Counted from the first letter of the stretch, positions 24,963 through 33,947 are shown. The stretch is 64,000 bases of DNA from JBOGVZ01 sp050692985 (GCA_050692985.1 JBOGVZ010000077.1:62001-126000); one strand, 5' to 3'. The notes: a model not told the origin generated them from the letters alone. Numbers and translations are program-made.

Positions 24963-26162
24963 ATGGGGAAGGATCCCGACAGCAGGCTCGAGCAGCAGGT
25001 CACATCCGGCAACGGCTCTACCTCAGCCGCGGACCCCACCGCCGAGGCCGCCATCCCCTCGGGCCCGGCGGTCCACGTCGAGGAGCAGCGCGGGGCCCGG
25101 CTGGTGGCCATCAAGGTCCTCCACTTCGTGGCGGCCCTGTTCCTGTTCGTCCTGGCCATCCAGCTCATGAAGGAGGGGGCCGGAGCCATCGGCCCCCGGC
25201 TCCAGGCCTCGGGACTGTTCGACAACGCCTATCAGAGCCTGGGCCTGGGCTGGCTGGGCGCCTATCTGGTCCTGTCGGGTTCGCCGATCGCCGCAACCGC
25301 GCTGACCTTCCACCACGCCGGAGCCATCACCCCCCTCCAGACGTTCGCGATGCTGTCGGGGTCTCGCCTGGGGGCATCGTTCATCGTCCTCCTGGTCGGG
25401 TTCCTGTACGCGGTCCGCAGCCAGAACCGCCGGGAGTCCCTGGGGATGGGCGTGCTGGCCCTGTCGATGACGGCCATCGTGTACGTCCCGGGAATGCTCC
25501 TGGGGTACGGGATCCTGCGCTCGGGCCTCATCTCCGGGGTCAACTGGACGGCCGGCGAGGAGCTCAACGGCGCCATCGATGTGGGGTGGGGCTGGATCAT
25601 GAACCTCGCCACCGGGACCGTCCCCGCGCCGCTGCTGTTCCCGATCGGGCTCGGGGTGATCCTGGTCTCGTTCAAGCTGCTGGACCGGGTGCTGCCCTCC
25701 CTGGACGGCGAGAAGCACGCCGGCTCCAGGGCCCACTGGCTGAAGAAGCCGTGGCCGATGTTCTTCCTGGGGTCGCTGGCGGCCCTGCTGACGCTGTCGG
25801 TGTCGGTGGCCCTCACGGTGCTCGTGCCGCTGGCCAGCAAGGGATACATCAAGCGGGAGCAAGCCATCCCCTACATCGCCGGGGCCAACATCACCACGTT
25901 GGCCGACACCCTGGTCGCGGCCATGCTCCTGGGCACGGCCAGCGGAGTCCAGGTGGTGCTGGCCGAGGCCATCGCCGTGGCCCTGATCACCGTGCTGTTC
26001 CTGGCGTTCGCCTACCGGTGGCTCCAGCGGGGGATCATGGGCCTGGACGAGTGGGTGGTGGGCAGCACGGTCCGGCTGTGGCTGTTCGTGGGGATCCTGT
26101 TCGTGGTCCCCGTGGCCCTGATCGCCATCGGCCGCCTGGTCGGACCACCGGTCGGCGCCTGA
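24963..26162 (+). CDS. Na+/phosphate-cotransporter-like membrane protein with degenerate motifs
   Basis: 399 residues with about nine membrane segments in two repeats, after a polar N-terminus of 45 residues. Repeat 1 has LSGSPIAATALTF; repeat 2 has SVSVALTVLVPL followed by YIAGANITTLADTLVAAML, closely resembling the GANIGTT segment of PF02690 transporters. In normal members both repeats carry QSSSATT; here neither QSSS is kept, so ion coupling or substrate may differ. It is divergent from leuS with a TTGCCA-N17-TATGGT promoter. No Shine-Dalgarno is evident before ATG 24963. Confidence 0.75.
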   Translation: MGKDPDSRLEQQVTSGNGSTSAADPTAEAAIPSGPAVHVEEQRGARLVAIKVLHFVAALFLFVLAIQLMKEGAGAIGPRLQASGLFDNAYQSLGLGWLGAYLVLSGSPIAATALTFHHAGAITPLQTFAMLSGSRLGASFIVLLVGFLYAVRSQNRRESLGMGVLALSMTAIVYVPGMLLGYGILRSGLISGVNWTAGEELNGAIDVGWGWIMNLATGTVPAPLLFPIGLGVILVSFKLLDRVLPSLDGEKHAGSRAHWLKKPWPMFFLGSLAALLTLSVSVALTVLVPLASKGYIKREQAIPYIAGANITTLADTLVAAMLLGTASGVQVVLAEAIAVALITVLFLAFAYRWLQRGIMGLDEWVVGSTVRLWLFVGILFVVPVALIAIGRLVGPPVGA

Positions 26163-26218
26163 CTCTCCGGGCGGCCGGCGACCCCAGGAGGGCCGCTCGT
26201 GCCTGTGCCAGGCCGCGC

Positions 26219-26968
26219 CTACAGGCGGCCGGCCTCGATGATGCGCTGGAGGAACCGCCGCGTCCTGGGGTTCTCGGGTTCGGCGAAGATCCGCTCGGGC
26301 GGGCCCTGCTCCGGGATCACCCCGGCGTCCAGGAAGCACACCCTGCCCGCGATGTCCCTGGCGAACCCCATCTCGTGGGTGGCCAGGATCATCGTCATCC
26401 CCTCCTCGGCCAGCTCGCGGATCACCTCCAGGACCTCGGCGATCAGCTCGGGGTCGAGGGCGCTGGTGACCTCGTCCAGGAGCATGAGCCCGGGCTTCAT
26501 GGCCAGGGCCCGGACGATGGCCGCCCGCTGCTGCTGACCGCCGGACAGCCGGTCGGGGTAGTCCCCGGCCTTGTCCAGCAGCCCGAACCGCGCCAGGAGC
26601 GTTCGCGCCTCCTCCTCGGCTCGCTCCGGCGAAGTCCGCAGGGCCCGGACCGGACCCAGCATCACGTTGCCGAGCACGGTCATGTGGGGGAACAGGTTGA
26701 ACGCCTGGAACACGATGCCGATCCGCTGCCGGACCCGGTTCACGTCGACGCCGCGGGCGGAGATCTCCTCGCCGTCGAGCAGGATGCGGCCCCGGTCGAT
26801 GGGATCGAGGAGGTTGACGCACCGCAGGAGCGTGGACTTGCCCGACCCCGACGCCCCGATGAGCGCCACCACCTCGTGCCGGGCCAGCTCCAGGTCGATC
26901 CCCTTCAGGACCTCGAGGTCGCCGAAGGACTTGTGGACGCCCTCGAGCCGGAGGGCCTGCTCGCTCAC
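26219..26968 (-). CDS. Polar amino-acid ABC transporter, ATPase subunit
   Basis: 249 residues. Walker A GASGSGKSTLL, Q-loop FQAFNLFPH, signature LSGGQQQRAAIVRALA, Walker B GLMLLDEVTSALDPE and H-loop THEMGFA are all intact, matching the GlnQ/HisP group. It powers uptake through the permease encoded just upstream. GTG 26968 overlaps the permease stop (GTGA). Third gene of the binding protein-permease-ATPase operon. Confidence 0.95.
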   Translation of the reverse strand: MSEQALRLEGVHKSFGDLEVLKGIDLELARHEVVALIGASGSGKSTLLRCVNLLDPIDRGRILLDGEEISARGVDVNRVRQRIGIVFQAFNLFPHMTVLGNVMLGPVRALRTSPERAEEEARTLLARFGLLDKAGDYPDRLSGGQQQRAAIVRALAMKPGLMLLDEVTSALDPELIAEVLEVIRELAEEGMTMILATHEMGFARDIAGRVCFLDAGVIPEQGPPERIFAEPENPRTRRFLQRIIEAGRL

Positions 26969-27855
26969 AGGACCGCTCCCGCCTGCCGCCGGGCACGCTC
27001 CCGGGCCACCAGCCAGTCCGTGAGCCGGGCCAGCGGGATCGTGATCACGATGAACAGCATGGCGGTGGCCAGGTAGGGCGTGAAGTTGAACGCTCCCGCC
27101 GTGGCCACCTGCGACCTGCGGAACGCCTCCAGCACCCCGATCAGGGCCAGCAGCGCGGTGTCCTTCTGGAGCCCGATGAAGTCGTTCAGCAACGGGGGAA
27201 CCACCCGGCGCACGGCCTGGGGCAGGACCACGAACCGCAGCGCCTGCCACCGGGTCAGGCCGAGGGATCGGGCCGCGGCCACCTGGCTGGGATGGACCGA
27301 CTCGATCCCGGCCCGGTACACCTCCGCCACGTACGCCGAGTACACCAGCACCAAAGCCACGATCCCCCAGAAGAACGGCTCCTTGGGGATCCCCGTGAGC
27401 TGGAGGCCCGGCGCCCCGAAGCCCAGGATGTAGATGACCAGGATGGTGGGGACCCCGCGGAAGAAGTCGGTGTAGCCGATGGCCAGCAGCCGCAGGGGGA
27501 AGAATACCGGCCCGGGAAGGCTGCGCAGCACGGCCAGCACCAGGGCCAGCACCAGGATGAACACCTCGGCGATCAGGAACGCCTCCACGTTCCGGGCGAA
27601 GTTCCGGACGATCGTGGGGAACGACTGTGCGAAGACCGCGCCGTTGAAGAAGGACCGGCGGACCTCCGGCCACCCCGGTGAGTTCAAGACCACCACGACC
27701 AGGGCCGTGAAGAACACCACGGTGCTCACCACGGCGATCAGGACCCCCCGGCGGCCCTCGACCCCGCCGCCCAGGATCCGCGACCGGCGGTCGCCTCCGG
27801 GGGCGGCCTCCGGCGGCTGGGGAAGCGTGGGGCCGGAGGCCCCCAGCGCGCTCAC
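26965..27855 (-). CDS. Polar amino-acid ABC transporter, permease subunit
   Basis: 296 residues. A charged N-terminus of about 35 residues is followed by a HisM/GlnP-type permease with five to six membrane segments; YTDFFRGVPTILVIY and the EAA loop SLGLTRWQALRFVVLPQAVR are characteristic. It starts at GTG 27855, 12 bases after the binding-protein stop, and overlaps the ATPase gene by 4 bases. Confidence 0.94.
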   Translation of the reverse strand: MSALGASGPTLPQPPEAAPGGDRRSRILGGGVEGRRGVLIAVVSTVVFFTALVVVVLNSPGWPEVRRSFFNGAVFAQSFPTIVRNFARNVEAFLIAEVFILVLALVLAVLRSLPGPVFFPLRLLAIGYTDFFRGVPTILVIYILGFGAPGLQLTGIPKEPFFWGIVALVLVYSAYVAEVYRAGIESVHPSQVAAARSLGLTRWQALRFVVLPQAVRRVVPPLLNDFIGLQKDTALLALIGVLEAFRRSQVATAGAFNFTPYLATAMLFIVITIPLARLTDWLVARERARRQAGAVL

Positions 27856-27867
27856 GGGCCCGGTCCG

Positions 27868-28746
27868 CTACTCGAGGACCGGCACCTCGACGTTCTGGGA
27901 GAGCCACTCATCCTGGATCTGCCGGAGGGTGCCGTCCTCCTTCAGGCGGTCCAGCGCCCGGTTCACGCACTCCACCAGGGGATTGCCGGTCTCGAACACC
28001 ATCCCGAAGTACTCCTGCTGGCCCACCGTGGGGAATTGGCCCACGATGGCCCCGTCGGGGACCTGGACCGCGGTGATGAAGAACGCGGTGGGCAGGTCCA
28101 CCACCACCCCGTCGACCTGCTCGTTCTCCAGGGCAGAGATGGCGTCGTTGAGCGTGTCGTACACGCCCGGGTCTTCTTCCGGCTGGATGTTCTGCTCGAT
28201 GTAGTCGAAGCTCGTGGTCCCCACCGGCGCCGCCAGCTTGTACTGCCTGAGGTCCTCCAGGGACGTGGCCTGGGTGATCGGGGTGTCCCCCAGGGCCACC
28301 AGGGCCTGGTTCACGTCGTAGTAGCTCTCGCTGAAGTCGACCGCCTGGTCCCGGCCGGGCTTGAAGGAGATCTGGTTGATGTCGAAGTCGAAGTCCTTGG
28401 GCCCGGGCTTGAAGGACTGGTTGAACGGGACCTCCGCCCACTCCACCTCGTCCTCGGTGAACCCGAGCTCCCCGGCCACGGCGTAGGCCACCGCGCTCTC
28501 GAAGCCCTCACCGGTGGCGGGGTCGTTGATCTCCCACGGCGAGCCCTCGGGCGTGCCGCCCTCGAACCACGGCGGGAAGGCCGGGTTGTCGGTGCCCACC
28601 GTGAGCGTCCCCGGCTGGACCAGGTTCAGCTGGTCCTTCTGGCACGCGTCCGCCTCGGTCGGCTGCGTCCGCGGCTGCCGCTGGGGCTGCCCGCACGAGG
28701 CCACCAGCAGGCCCAGGCCGGCCACACCCACGAGGATCCTGCGCAT
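27868..28746 (-). CDS. Polar amino-acid ABC transporter, substrate-binding lipoprotein
   Basis: 292 residues from ATG 28746, chosen because GGGAGGGG lies just upstream and the result is a proper lipoprotein signal (RRILVGVAGLGLLVASC). The mature part is a family 3 solute-binding protein: LTVGTDNPAFPPWFEG opens lobe 1, DFDINQISFKPGRDQAVDFS is the ligand-region strand, and a C-terminal DEWL helix is present. A polar amino acid is the likely ligand. First gene of the importer operon. Confidence 0.93.
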   Translation of the reverse strand: MRRILVGVAGLGLLVASCGQPQRQPRTQPTEADACQKDQLNLVQPGTLTVGTDNPAFPPWFEGGTPEGSPWEINDPATGEGFESAVAYAVAGELGFTEDEVEWAEVPFNQSFKPGPKDFDFDINQISFKPGRDQAVDFSESYYDVNQALVALGDTPITQATSLEDLRQYKLAAPVGTTSFDYIEQNIQPEEDPGVYDTLNDAISALENEQVDGVVVDLPTAFFITAVQVPDGAIVGQFPTVGQQEYFGMVFETGNPLVECVNRALDRLKEDGTLRQIQDEWLSQNVEVPVLE

Positions 28747-28838
28747 CGCTTTCCCCTCCCGTTCGACCTTCAGGCGCACGGAGCGCCCGCCCGCGGCGCG
28801 AGCCTAGCACGGGCTTCGGGAGGGGGGTGGGGCCTCGG

Positions 28839-29054
28839 TCAGTCCGTGCGGTCGAAGGCGTCCTTGACGCTCTCCTTCACGTCCTCGGCGGCGTCCTTGA
28901 CGTCGCCCTTGGCCTCCTTGAGGTGGCCTTTGGCCTGGTCCTTCTGGCCTTCGGCCTCGGTGGTCTCGTCGTCGGTCACGTCGCCGACGGTTTCCTTCAC
29001 CTTTCCCTTGGCCTGGTCCCACTTGCCCTCGGCCTTGTCGCCGGTGCCTCCCAT
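28839..29054 (-). CDS. CsbD family stress protein
   Basis: 71 residues, highly charged, with repeated K-x3-G/D-x3-D helical units (KAEGKWDQAKGKVKETVGD) typical of CsbD/YjbJ. These small soluble proteins accumulate under general stress; in Bacillus csbD belongs to the SigB regulon. ATG 29054 has an AAGGAGG Shine-Dalgarno. Upstream on the minus strand lies GGGTAT (29092-29097) with GGTTGG about 13 bases before it, resembling SigB-type promoters. Confidence 0.9.
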   Translation of the reverse strand: MGGTGDKAEGKWDQAKGKVKETVGDVTDDETTEAEGQKDQAKGHLKEAKGDVKDAAEDVKESVKDAFDRTD

Positions 29055-29148
29055 GGCAGCCTCCTTCCGTGCGCGGATACGTACAGGGTTCATACCCGTG
29101 GGAAGCGGCGCCAACCGAAGAGCGGCCGGGCGACCCGAGGGGCGAGGC

Positions 29149-29625
29149 TCAGACCTTGGCCCGGCGCCGGCCGACCACCAGTGATGCGGCACCGGCCACC
29201 ACGAGCCCCAGCACGAGCAGCATCCACACCTGGATGCCCGCGCCGGTCACCGCCAGGCCGGGGGGCCCCACACAGGTGAAGGTGGCGCTGGCCTCGATGA
29301 CGTCGGGCTCGTCCGCCGCGATGAACTGGATGGCCGTGATCGTGTGGGCCCCGGGAGCGGCGTCCGGCAAGGTCACGGTGACGGAGATGTCGCCCTGCTC
29401 GTCGGGGAACACCCGGGTGATCTCCTCGCCGTCGAAGTTGATGAGGACGGCGGGCTCGATGGGGATCCACCCCGATCCCGAGATCGTGATGGTGCCGCCG
29501 GGGCAGGCCCCGGACACGTCCGAGAGGAAGATCTGCGCCGCGCCGGGCGGGTACTGGGCCGAAGCAGGCCCCGCAACGGAAGCCAGCAGGGCCACGACTC
29601 CCATCGTCACCGCGATCCTTCTCAC
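29149..29625 (-). CDS. Cell-wall-anchored surface protein with LAxTG sorting signal
   Basis: 158 residues. A signal peptide ends at ASA, followed by one Ig-like beta domain of about 95 residues with a pair of cysteines (GACPGG and TFTCVG). The C-terminus is a complete sorting signal: LAVTG, a hydrophobic helix of about 20 residues and the tail GRRRAKV. LAxTG is the motif cleaved by actinobacterial class E sortases, so this protein should be covalently linked to peptidoglycan. No sortase gene is in the window. Confidence 0.8.
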   Translation of the reverse strand: MRRIAVTMGVVALLASVAGPASAQYPPGAAQIFLSDVSGACPGGTITISGSGWIPIEPAVLINFDGEEITRVFPDEQGDISVTVTLPDAAPGAHTITAIQFIAADEPDVIEASATFTCVGPPGLAVTGAGIQVWMLLVLGLVVAGAASLVVGRRRAKV

Positions 29626-29744
29626 GATCTCACCTCCGTCCCGCCCGGAACCAACTAGTGCTGCACGGCAGTCTAGGCTCGGCGCGGCGGATGTTCAACC
29701 AGCCGCGCTCGGTCCGTGGATCGGCGTGCGACACTGTTCCGGTG

Positions 29745-30857
29745 ATGGCCCCTCGGCGCAAGGCCCTCCTCGTCCTCGCCCTTCCATCGCTCGTGGTCTC
29801 GGCGCTGGCCGACCCCGTGGGGGCCGCGGGAGGCGACCTCGACCCCGCGTTCGGGGGGAACGGCAAGGTGACCACCAACTTCCCCGGTGGGGGGGACGGC
29901 GCGTCCGGCGTGGCCATCCAGGAGGACGGGAAGATCGTGGCCGCGGGTGGAGCAGGCGGGAGGTTCGCCGTGGCCCGGTACCGGAAGGACGGGTCGCTGG
30001 ACCCGAGCTTCAGCGGGAACGGCAAGGTCACCACGAGCTTCCCCGGCATCCGGGAAGGGGCCGCCGCCGTGGCCATCCAGGAGGACGGGAAGATCGTGGC
30101 CGCCGGCGGGATGGCCACCGGCACCGGCGGCCGGTTCGCCCTGGCCCGATACAACACCAACGGGACGCTCGACCCCACGTTCGGAGGCGACGGCAAGGTC
30201 ACCGCGAACTTCACCGCCGGGGGTGACTTCGCCGCCGGCGTGGCCATCCAGGCCAACGGGAAGATCGTGGCCGCCGGATCGGCGAACTGGAACGCGCGGT
30301 TCGCCGTGGCCCGGTACCGGAAGGACGGAGCGCTGGACCCGGCCTTCAGCGGGAACGGGAAGGTCACCACGAACTTCACCCCCGGGGAGGACGGGGCGTT
30401 CTCCGTGGCCGTCCAGGCCGATGGGCAGATCGTGGCCGCCGGGTTCATCGGCGAGGGCTCCGACGAGCCCAGGTTCGCCCTGGCCCGCTACCTGCCCGAC
30501 GGGTCGCTGGATCCGGCGTTCGGGGGCGACGGCAGGGTCAGCACGAACTTCGTCGACGACGCGCTCGACGTGGCCCGAGGCGTGGCCGTCCAGGCCGACG
30601 GGAGGATCGTGGCCGCAGGCAGCGCCGGAGAGGACAGCGGCAACTCGAGGTTCGGCCTGGCCCGCTACGAGGTCGACGGGGCCCTGGACCCCTCCTTCGG
30701 AGGCGACGGCCGGGTGACCACGAACTTCATCGCCGGCGTGGACAACTTCGACCTGGCCGAGGCGGTGGCCATCCAGGCCAACGGGAATATCGTGGCCGCC
30801 GGCCGGGACGGCAGCCCGGTCGGCCGCTTCGCCCTGGCCCGCTACCTCGCCGAGTAG
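29745..30857 (+). CDS. Exported delta-60 repeat protein (six repeats)
   Basis: 370 residues from ATG 29745. A signal peptide (KALLVLALPSLVVSALADPVGAAG) precedes six repeats of about 57-60 residues, each with G-x-LDP-x-F-x-G-x-GKV-T-x-F, later AIQ-x-GKIVAAG and RFALARY. This is the delta-60 repeat (TIGR02608 type), which folds as a beta-propeller-like array; the number of units matches one six-bladed ring. Function is unknown; such proteins are exported and often bound to the surface. It is divergent from the LAxTG protein. Confidence 0.85.
   Translation: MAPRRKALLVLALPSLVVSALADPVGAAGGDLDPAFGGNGKVTTNFPGGGDGASGVAIQEDGKIVAAGGAGGRFAVARYRKDGSLDPSFSGNGKVTTSFPGIREGAAAVAIQEDGKIVAAGGMATGTGGRFALARYNTNGTLDPTFGGDGKVTANFTAGGDFAAGVAIQANGKIVAAGSANWNARFAVARYRKDGALDPAFSGNGKVTTNFTPGEDGAFSVAVQADGQIVAAGFIGEGSDEPRFALARYLPDGSLDPAFGGDGRVSTNFVDDALDVARGVAVQADGRIVAAGSAGEDSGNSRFGLARYEVDGALDPSFGGDGRVTTNFIAGVDNFDLAEAVAIQANGNIVAAGRDGSPVGRFALARYLAE
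29838..30850 (+). repeat. Six tandem coding repeats of about 170-180 bp
   Basis: The delta-60 units are also similar at DNA level: the strings GGGAACGGCAAGGT or GGCGACGGCAAGGT and GGAAGATCGTGGCCGC recur at each period, so the array probably grew by unequal exchange. Confidence 0.7.
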
Positions 30858-30873
30858 GCGGGCCTGAAGCGGC

Positions 30874-32106
30874 TCAGCACGCGCAGGTGATCTCCTTGCG
30901 CCCCTCGTCCAGCGAGCGGGTCGAGCGACCGAGCTGGGTGATGGTGCCGATGTCCCCCGGCCGGAGCTCCCCACGGATCCGCCCCGTCGCCGTGTCGAGG
31001 ATGATGATCCGGTCCTCCAGCCCGACGTACAGGCGGATACCGTCGGTGGCTGCCTGGATCCCGGTGATCTTCCCGGCCATGTCCCACGAACGAGCCTCGG
31101 TCAACGTCGAGGCGTCGGCGGCCCTGAGCCACCTGCCGCTGGCCAGGTAGAGGACCCCGTCGGGCCCATACACCGCATGGGCGGGAGCGCCGGGCGAAGC
31201 GAACGCCACCGGGGAGCTTCGGGTGACCGCCAGCGCCTCGGTGTCGACCTCCGCCACCTCCTCCGTCGTGGCGTCGGCCACGTACAGGCGGGAGCCGTCC
31301 GGCGACACCGACAGGGCCACCCTTCGCTCGGACCCCGTGGCGAAGCCGGCCGGAAGGTCGACGCAGTGCGCCCACAGCTCGTCGAGGCTGAGCACGTGGA
31401 CGAAGGAGCGCTTGGTCCCGTCCGCCTCCTTCAGGGAGTACAGGGTGTACAGGCGCTTCCCGTCCGGGCTGGCCGCCTGCACCCGGGCGGTGCCCCGCAT
31501 GGTCTCCTGGAGCTCGGCGTCGACCGTGTAGACGCCCACCACCTCCTCCGTGCCCAGGTCCAGGCGGCGGACCCGGTAGCGGTCGGGGTGCCTGGGAGGG
31601 ACATACTCCACGACGAACAGGCTCTGCCCGTCGGTGGAGAACGCCTCGGGCTCGTAGTTGCCCTCGAGGGTGATCGTCCTGGGCTCCGAACCGCCATCGA
31701 GGACGACCAGGGTCGTGGACGAGCGGCCCACGGGGTACCCGGTGCCCACCACCGGGGTTCCCAGCGCCACCAGGCCGGCCCGGTCCGCGGCGACCTTGAC
31801 CTCGAACCTGCCGGAAATCTCGCGCGACCACAGCCGGGCCCCCGAGGTGGTGTCGTGGGCCACGATCCGGGTCTCGCCCTTGCGACGCATGGTCCGAACG
31901 ACAGCCGACCAATCCGTGGAAGGCACGGCGCCGGAAAGGCTGATGGCCACGGCGTCGGGAACGGCCTTGACCAGGGTGATCCCTCCCGCGGTTTGGAGGA
32001 ACAGGACGTCGTCCGGCCTCGGACCGGCACCCGGCCCCGCCTGGCCGCACCCCGCCACCACGAGGGCCGCGACGGCAGCCACCGTCCCGAACAGCCTGTA
32101 CCGCAT
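30874..32106 (-). CDS. Beta-propeller lipoprotein (YVTN/PQQ-like)
   Basis: 410 residues. Lipoprotein signal MRYRLFGTVAAVAALVVAGC, then repeated four-stranded blades with SPDGKRLYTLYS, VSPDGSRLYVADATT, YGPDGVLYLASG and ATDGIRLYVGLEDRIIILD. The blade motifs are those of YVTN or quinoprotein-type propellers. The fold suggests binding of a partner at the outer face of the membrane; no catalytic site is evident. The C-terminus ends ITCAC with two cysteines. The ATG has AGAAGGGAG upstream. It is convergent with the delta-60 gene, with 16 bases between. Confidence 0.8.
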   Translation of the reverse strand: MRYRLFGTVAAVAALVVAGCGQAGPGAGPRPDDVLFLQTAGGITLVKAVPDAVAISLSGAVPSTDWSAVVRTMRRKGETRIVAHDTTSGARLWSREISGRFEVKVAADRAGLVALGTPVVGTGYPVGRSSTTLVVLDGGSEPRTITLEGNYEPEAFSTDGQSLFVVEYVPPRHPDRYRVRRLDLGTEEVVGVYTVDAELQETMRGTARVQAASPDGKRLYTLYSLKEADGTKRSFVHVLSLDELWAHCVDLPAGFATGSERRVALSVSPDGSRLYVADATTEEVAEVDTEALAVTRSSPVAFASPGAPAHAVYGPDGVLYLASGRWLRAADASTLTEARSWDMAGKITGIQAATDGIRLYVGLEDRIIILDTATGRIRGELRPGDIGTITQLGRSTRSLDEGRKEITCAC

Positions 32107-32253
32107 GGAAACTCCCTTCTCGGTCGGTCCGGTGCGTAGGACGACCCGGATCCGCCCCCGGTTCACCCCACCTGGACGGAGAGTGAAGGAGCGAGGGTCG
32201 ACGGCGCTCGGGTACGGTGGGGTCACAGCGAACGCCGACCGGAGGGATGGCTC

Positions 32254-33105
32254 ATGCTTCGCCGCTTCCAGCAGGTCGACGTGTTCGGCGCGAGGCCGTA
32301 CTCGGGGAACCCCCTGGCGGTGGTGCACGACGCCGAGGGCCTCTCGACCGAAGAGATGCAGCGCCTCGCCCGGTGGGCGAACCTTTCCGAGACCGCGTTC
32401 CTGTTGCCCCCCACCTCCCCAGAAGCCGACTACAGGGTCCGCATCTTCACCCTGGCCCGCGAGCTGCCCTTCGCCGGCCACCCCACGCTCGGCGCCTGCC
32501 ACGCCTGGCTGACCACCGGGGGCCAGCCGCGGCGAACCGACGTGGCGGTCCAAGAATGCGGGATCGGCCTGATCCCGGTCAGGGGTGTCGGCGAGCGACT
32601 GGCATTCTCGGCGCCATCGCTCGTGCGGTCGGGCCCGGTGGAGGAGGGGTTCGTCGGAGATGTGGCCTCCGTCCTGGGCATCGATCGGGGCCGGATCGTC
32701 GCTGCCCAGTGGGCCGACAACGGACCCGGGTGGGTCGCGATCCTGCTCGAAGACGCCGCCACGGTCCTGGCGCTGGAACCAGACTTCAGCCGGTATCGAG
32801 GCCAGGGCAGCCTCGACATCGGCGTCGTCGGCCCGTATCCGGAAGGGTCGGAGTGCGCCTTCGAGGTACGAGCGCTGTTCAGCGATGAGCGGGGGGAGAT
32901 GAGGGAAGACCCCGTGACCGGCAGCCTCAACGCCTCGCTCGCCCAGTGGCTCCTGGCAACCGGACGTGCCTCTGCTCCCTACGTCGCGAGCCAGGGGACC
33001 CAGCTCGGCCGCACGGGCCGCGTGCACATCGACCAGGGCGGCGAGGGTACGGTGTGGGTTGGAGGCGCCACGGTGACCTGCATCTCGGGTCAGATCGAGA
33101 GCTAG
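32254..33105 (+). CDS. PhzF family isomerase/epimerase
   Basis: 283 residues. The N-terminal half has QQVDVFGARPYSGNPLAVV and NLSETAFLLPP (with the catalytic Glu of the family) and ELPFAGHPTLGACHAWL; the C-terminal half has REDPVTGSLNASLAQWL. These are the diagenal half-repeats of the diaminopimelate-epimerase-like fold found in PhzF enzymes. Substrate unknown. GGAGGG lies 8 bases before the ATG. No phenazine or other biosynthetic genes flank it, so it is not evidence of a natural-product cluster. Confidence 0.92.
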   Translation: MLRRFQQVDVFGARPYSGNPLAVVHDAEGLSTEEMQRLARWANLSETAFLLPPTSPEADYRVRIFTLARELPFAGHPTLGACHAWLTTGGQPRRTDVAVQECGIGLIPVRGVGERLAFSAPSLVRSGPVEEGFVGDVASVLGIDRGRIVAAQWADNGPGWVAILLEDAATVLALEPDFSRYRGQGSLDIGVVGPYPEGSECAFEVRALFSDERGEMREDPVTGSLNASLAQWLLATGRASAPYVASQGTQLGRTGRVHIDQGGEGTVWVGGATVTCISGQIES

Positions 33106-33249
33106 ATCCAGCAACGGGACATCGCGGGCGGGTCGGTCGCCGCTGGTGAAGGTATCGGGACAGTGTTCGAACCGGACAGGGAAGCTAGACGACGTGGATG
33201 CCGGCGGCCCCCGGGACCTGCGGCGCTACTGATGGCGGTCGGGCCTGGC

Positions 33250-33266
33250 GTCGAGGGACCCTCGAC
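33250..33266. terminator. Palindrome in the convergent gap after the PhzF gene
   Basis: GTCGAGG-GAC-CCTCGAC, a 7-bp stem with a 3-base loop between two converging genes. The sequence after it is pyrimidine-rich but lacks a T-run, so this is only terminator-like. Apart from this, the 200 bases 33106-33305 show nothing I can assign. Confidence 0.35.
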
Positions 33267-33305
33267 CCGTCTTCCTCACGGCGGTCCTTTCGACGTGATC
33301 GGGCC

Positions 33306-33947
33306 TTAGCGGTTTCCCCTGGACACGGCGAGGATGCGGCGACGCAGCCGCAGGGCCGCCAGCGACAGGGCCACCAGCCCGGCGAGCGCCAGCGCGATCC
33401 AACCCCAGGACGTCGCTTGGGCCGCGGGCAGGGTATCCGAGACGGACTCGCGGTCAACGACCGCGGGCACGGGGTTCGTCTCCGGCAGGCCCTGGTCCAC
33501 CAGGTAATGGAAGAACCCGGGGGAGCTCCGGTACCAGCCCGCGGTGATCGGGCCGCCTTCCTCAGTGATCTGTAACGTAAGTCGCTGTCCCGCAGGTGTG
33601 TAGGTGACCGGGCCGCCCTTGGCGTGCGGGTACAACTCCTGCCGGACGATCTCATCCTGCGTGCTCGGCTCGAACCGGTAGGTCACGACGTACCTGGGTC
33701 CCAGCTCGGCAGCGGTGAGCCCGAGCTCCGCGATCGAGCCGGCCCTCGCGTCATCCAGACCGCCGGCCACATCGATCCCGGACTCCCACATCCCGTTCGT
33801 GGCCGGAGCGGAGATGCGCAGGCCTCCTCCCCCTAGTCCCGGTCCCCTGACGTGCCCCTCGGCGATCGTCAACTTGGCGGCCGCCGGGCTGGCGACGGCC
33901 AGGAGGAGCGCTCCCACCGTCCCGACGAACAGCGCTCGTGCTTTCAT
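33306..33947 (-). CDS. Membrane-anchored exported protein of unknown function
   Basis: 213 residues. Signal peptide cleaved near ASPAAA, an extracytoplasmic domain of about 140 residues with GHVRGPGLGGGGLRIS and VVTYRFEPSTQDEIVRQELYP, then one C-terminal helix (WGWIALALAGLVALSLAAL) and a basic RLRRRI tail. The topology is an ectodomain held by a single C-terminal anchor. I recognise no family. The ATG has GAGGAG upstream. Confidence 0.75.
   Translation of the reverse strand: MKARALFVGTVGALLLAVASPAAAKLTIAEGHVRGPGLGGGGLRISAPATNGMWESGIDVAGGLDDARAGSIAELGLTAAELGPRYVVTYRFEPSTQDEIVRQELYPHAKGGPVTYTPAGQRLTLQITEEGGPITAGWYRSSPGFFHYLVDQGLPETNPVPAVVDRESVSDTLPAAQATSWGWIALALAGLVALSLAALRLRRRILAVSRGNR

Noticed and set aside
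29838..30850. CRISPR-like or satellite array
   Set aside because: The repeats are about 175 bp, protein-coding and in frame; they are delta-60 units.
32254..33105. Phenazine or other natural-product cluster suggested by PhzF
   Set aside because: PhzF homologues are common stand-alone enzymes and no biosynthetic partner is nearby.
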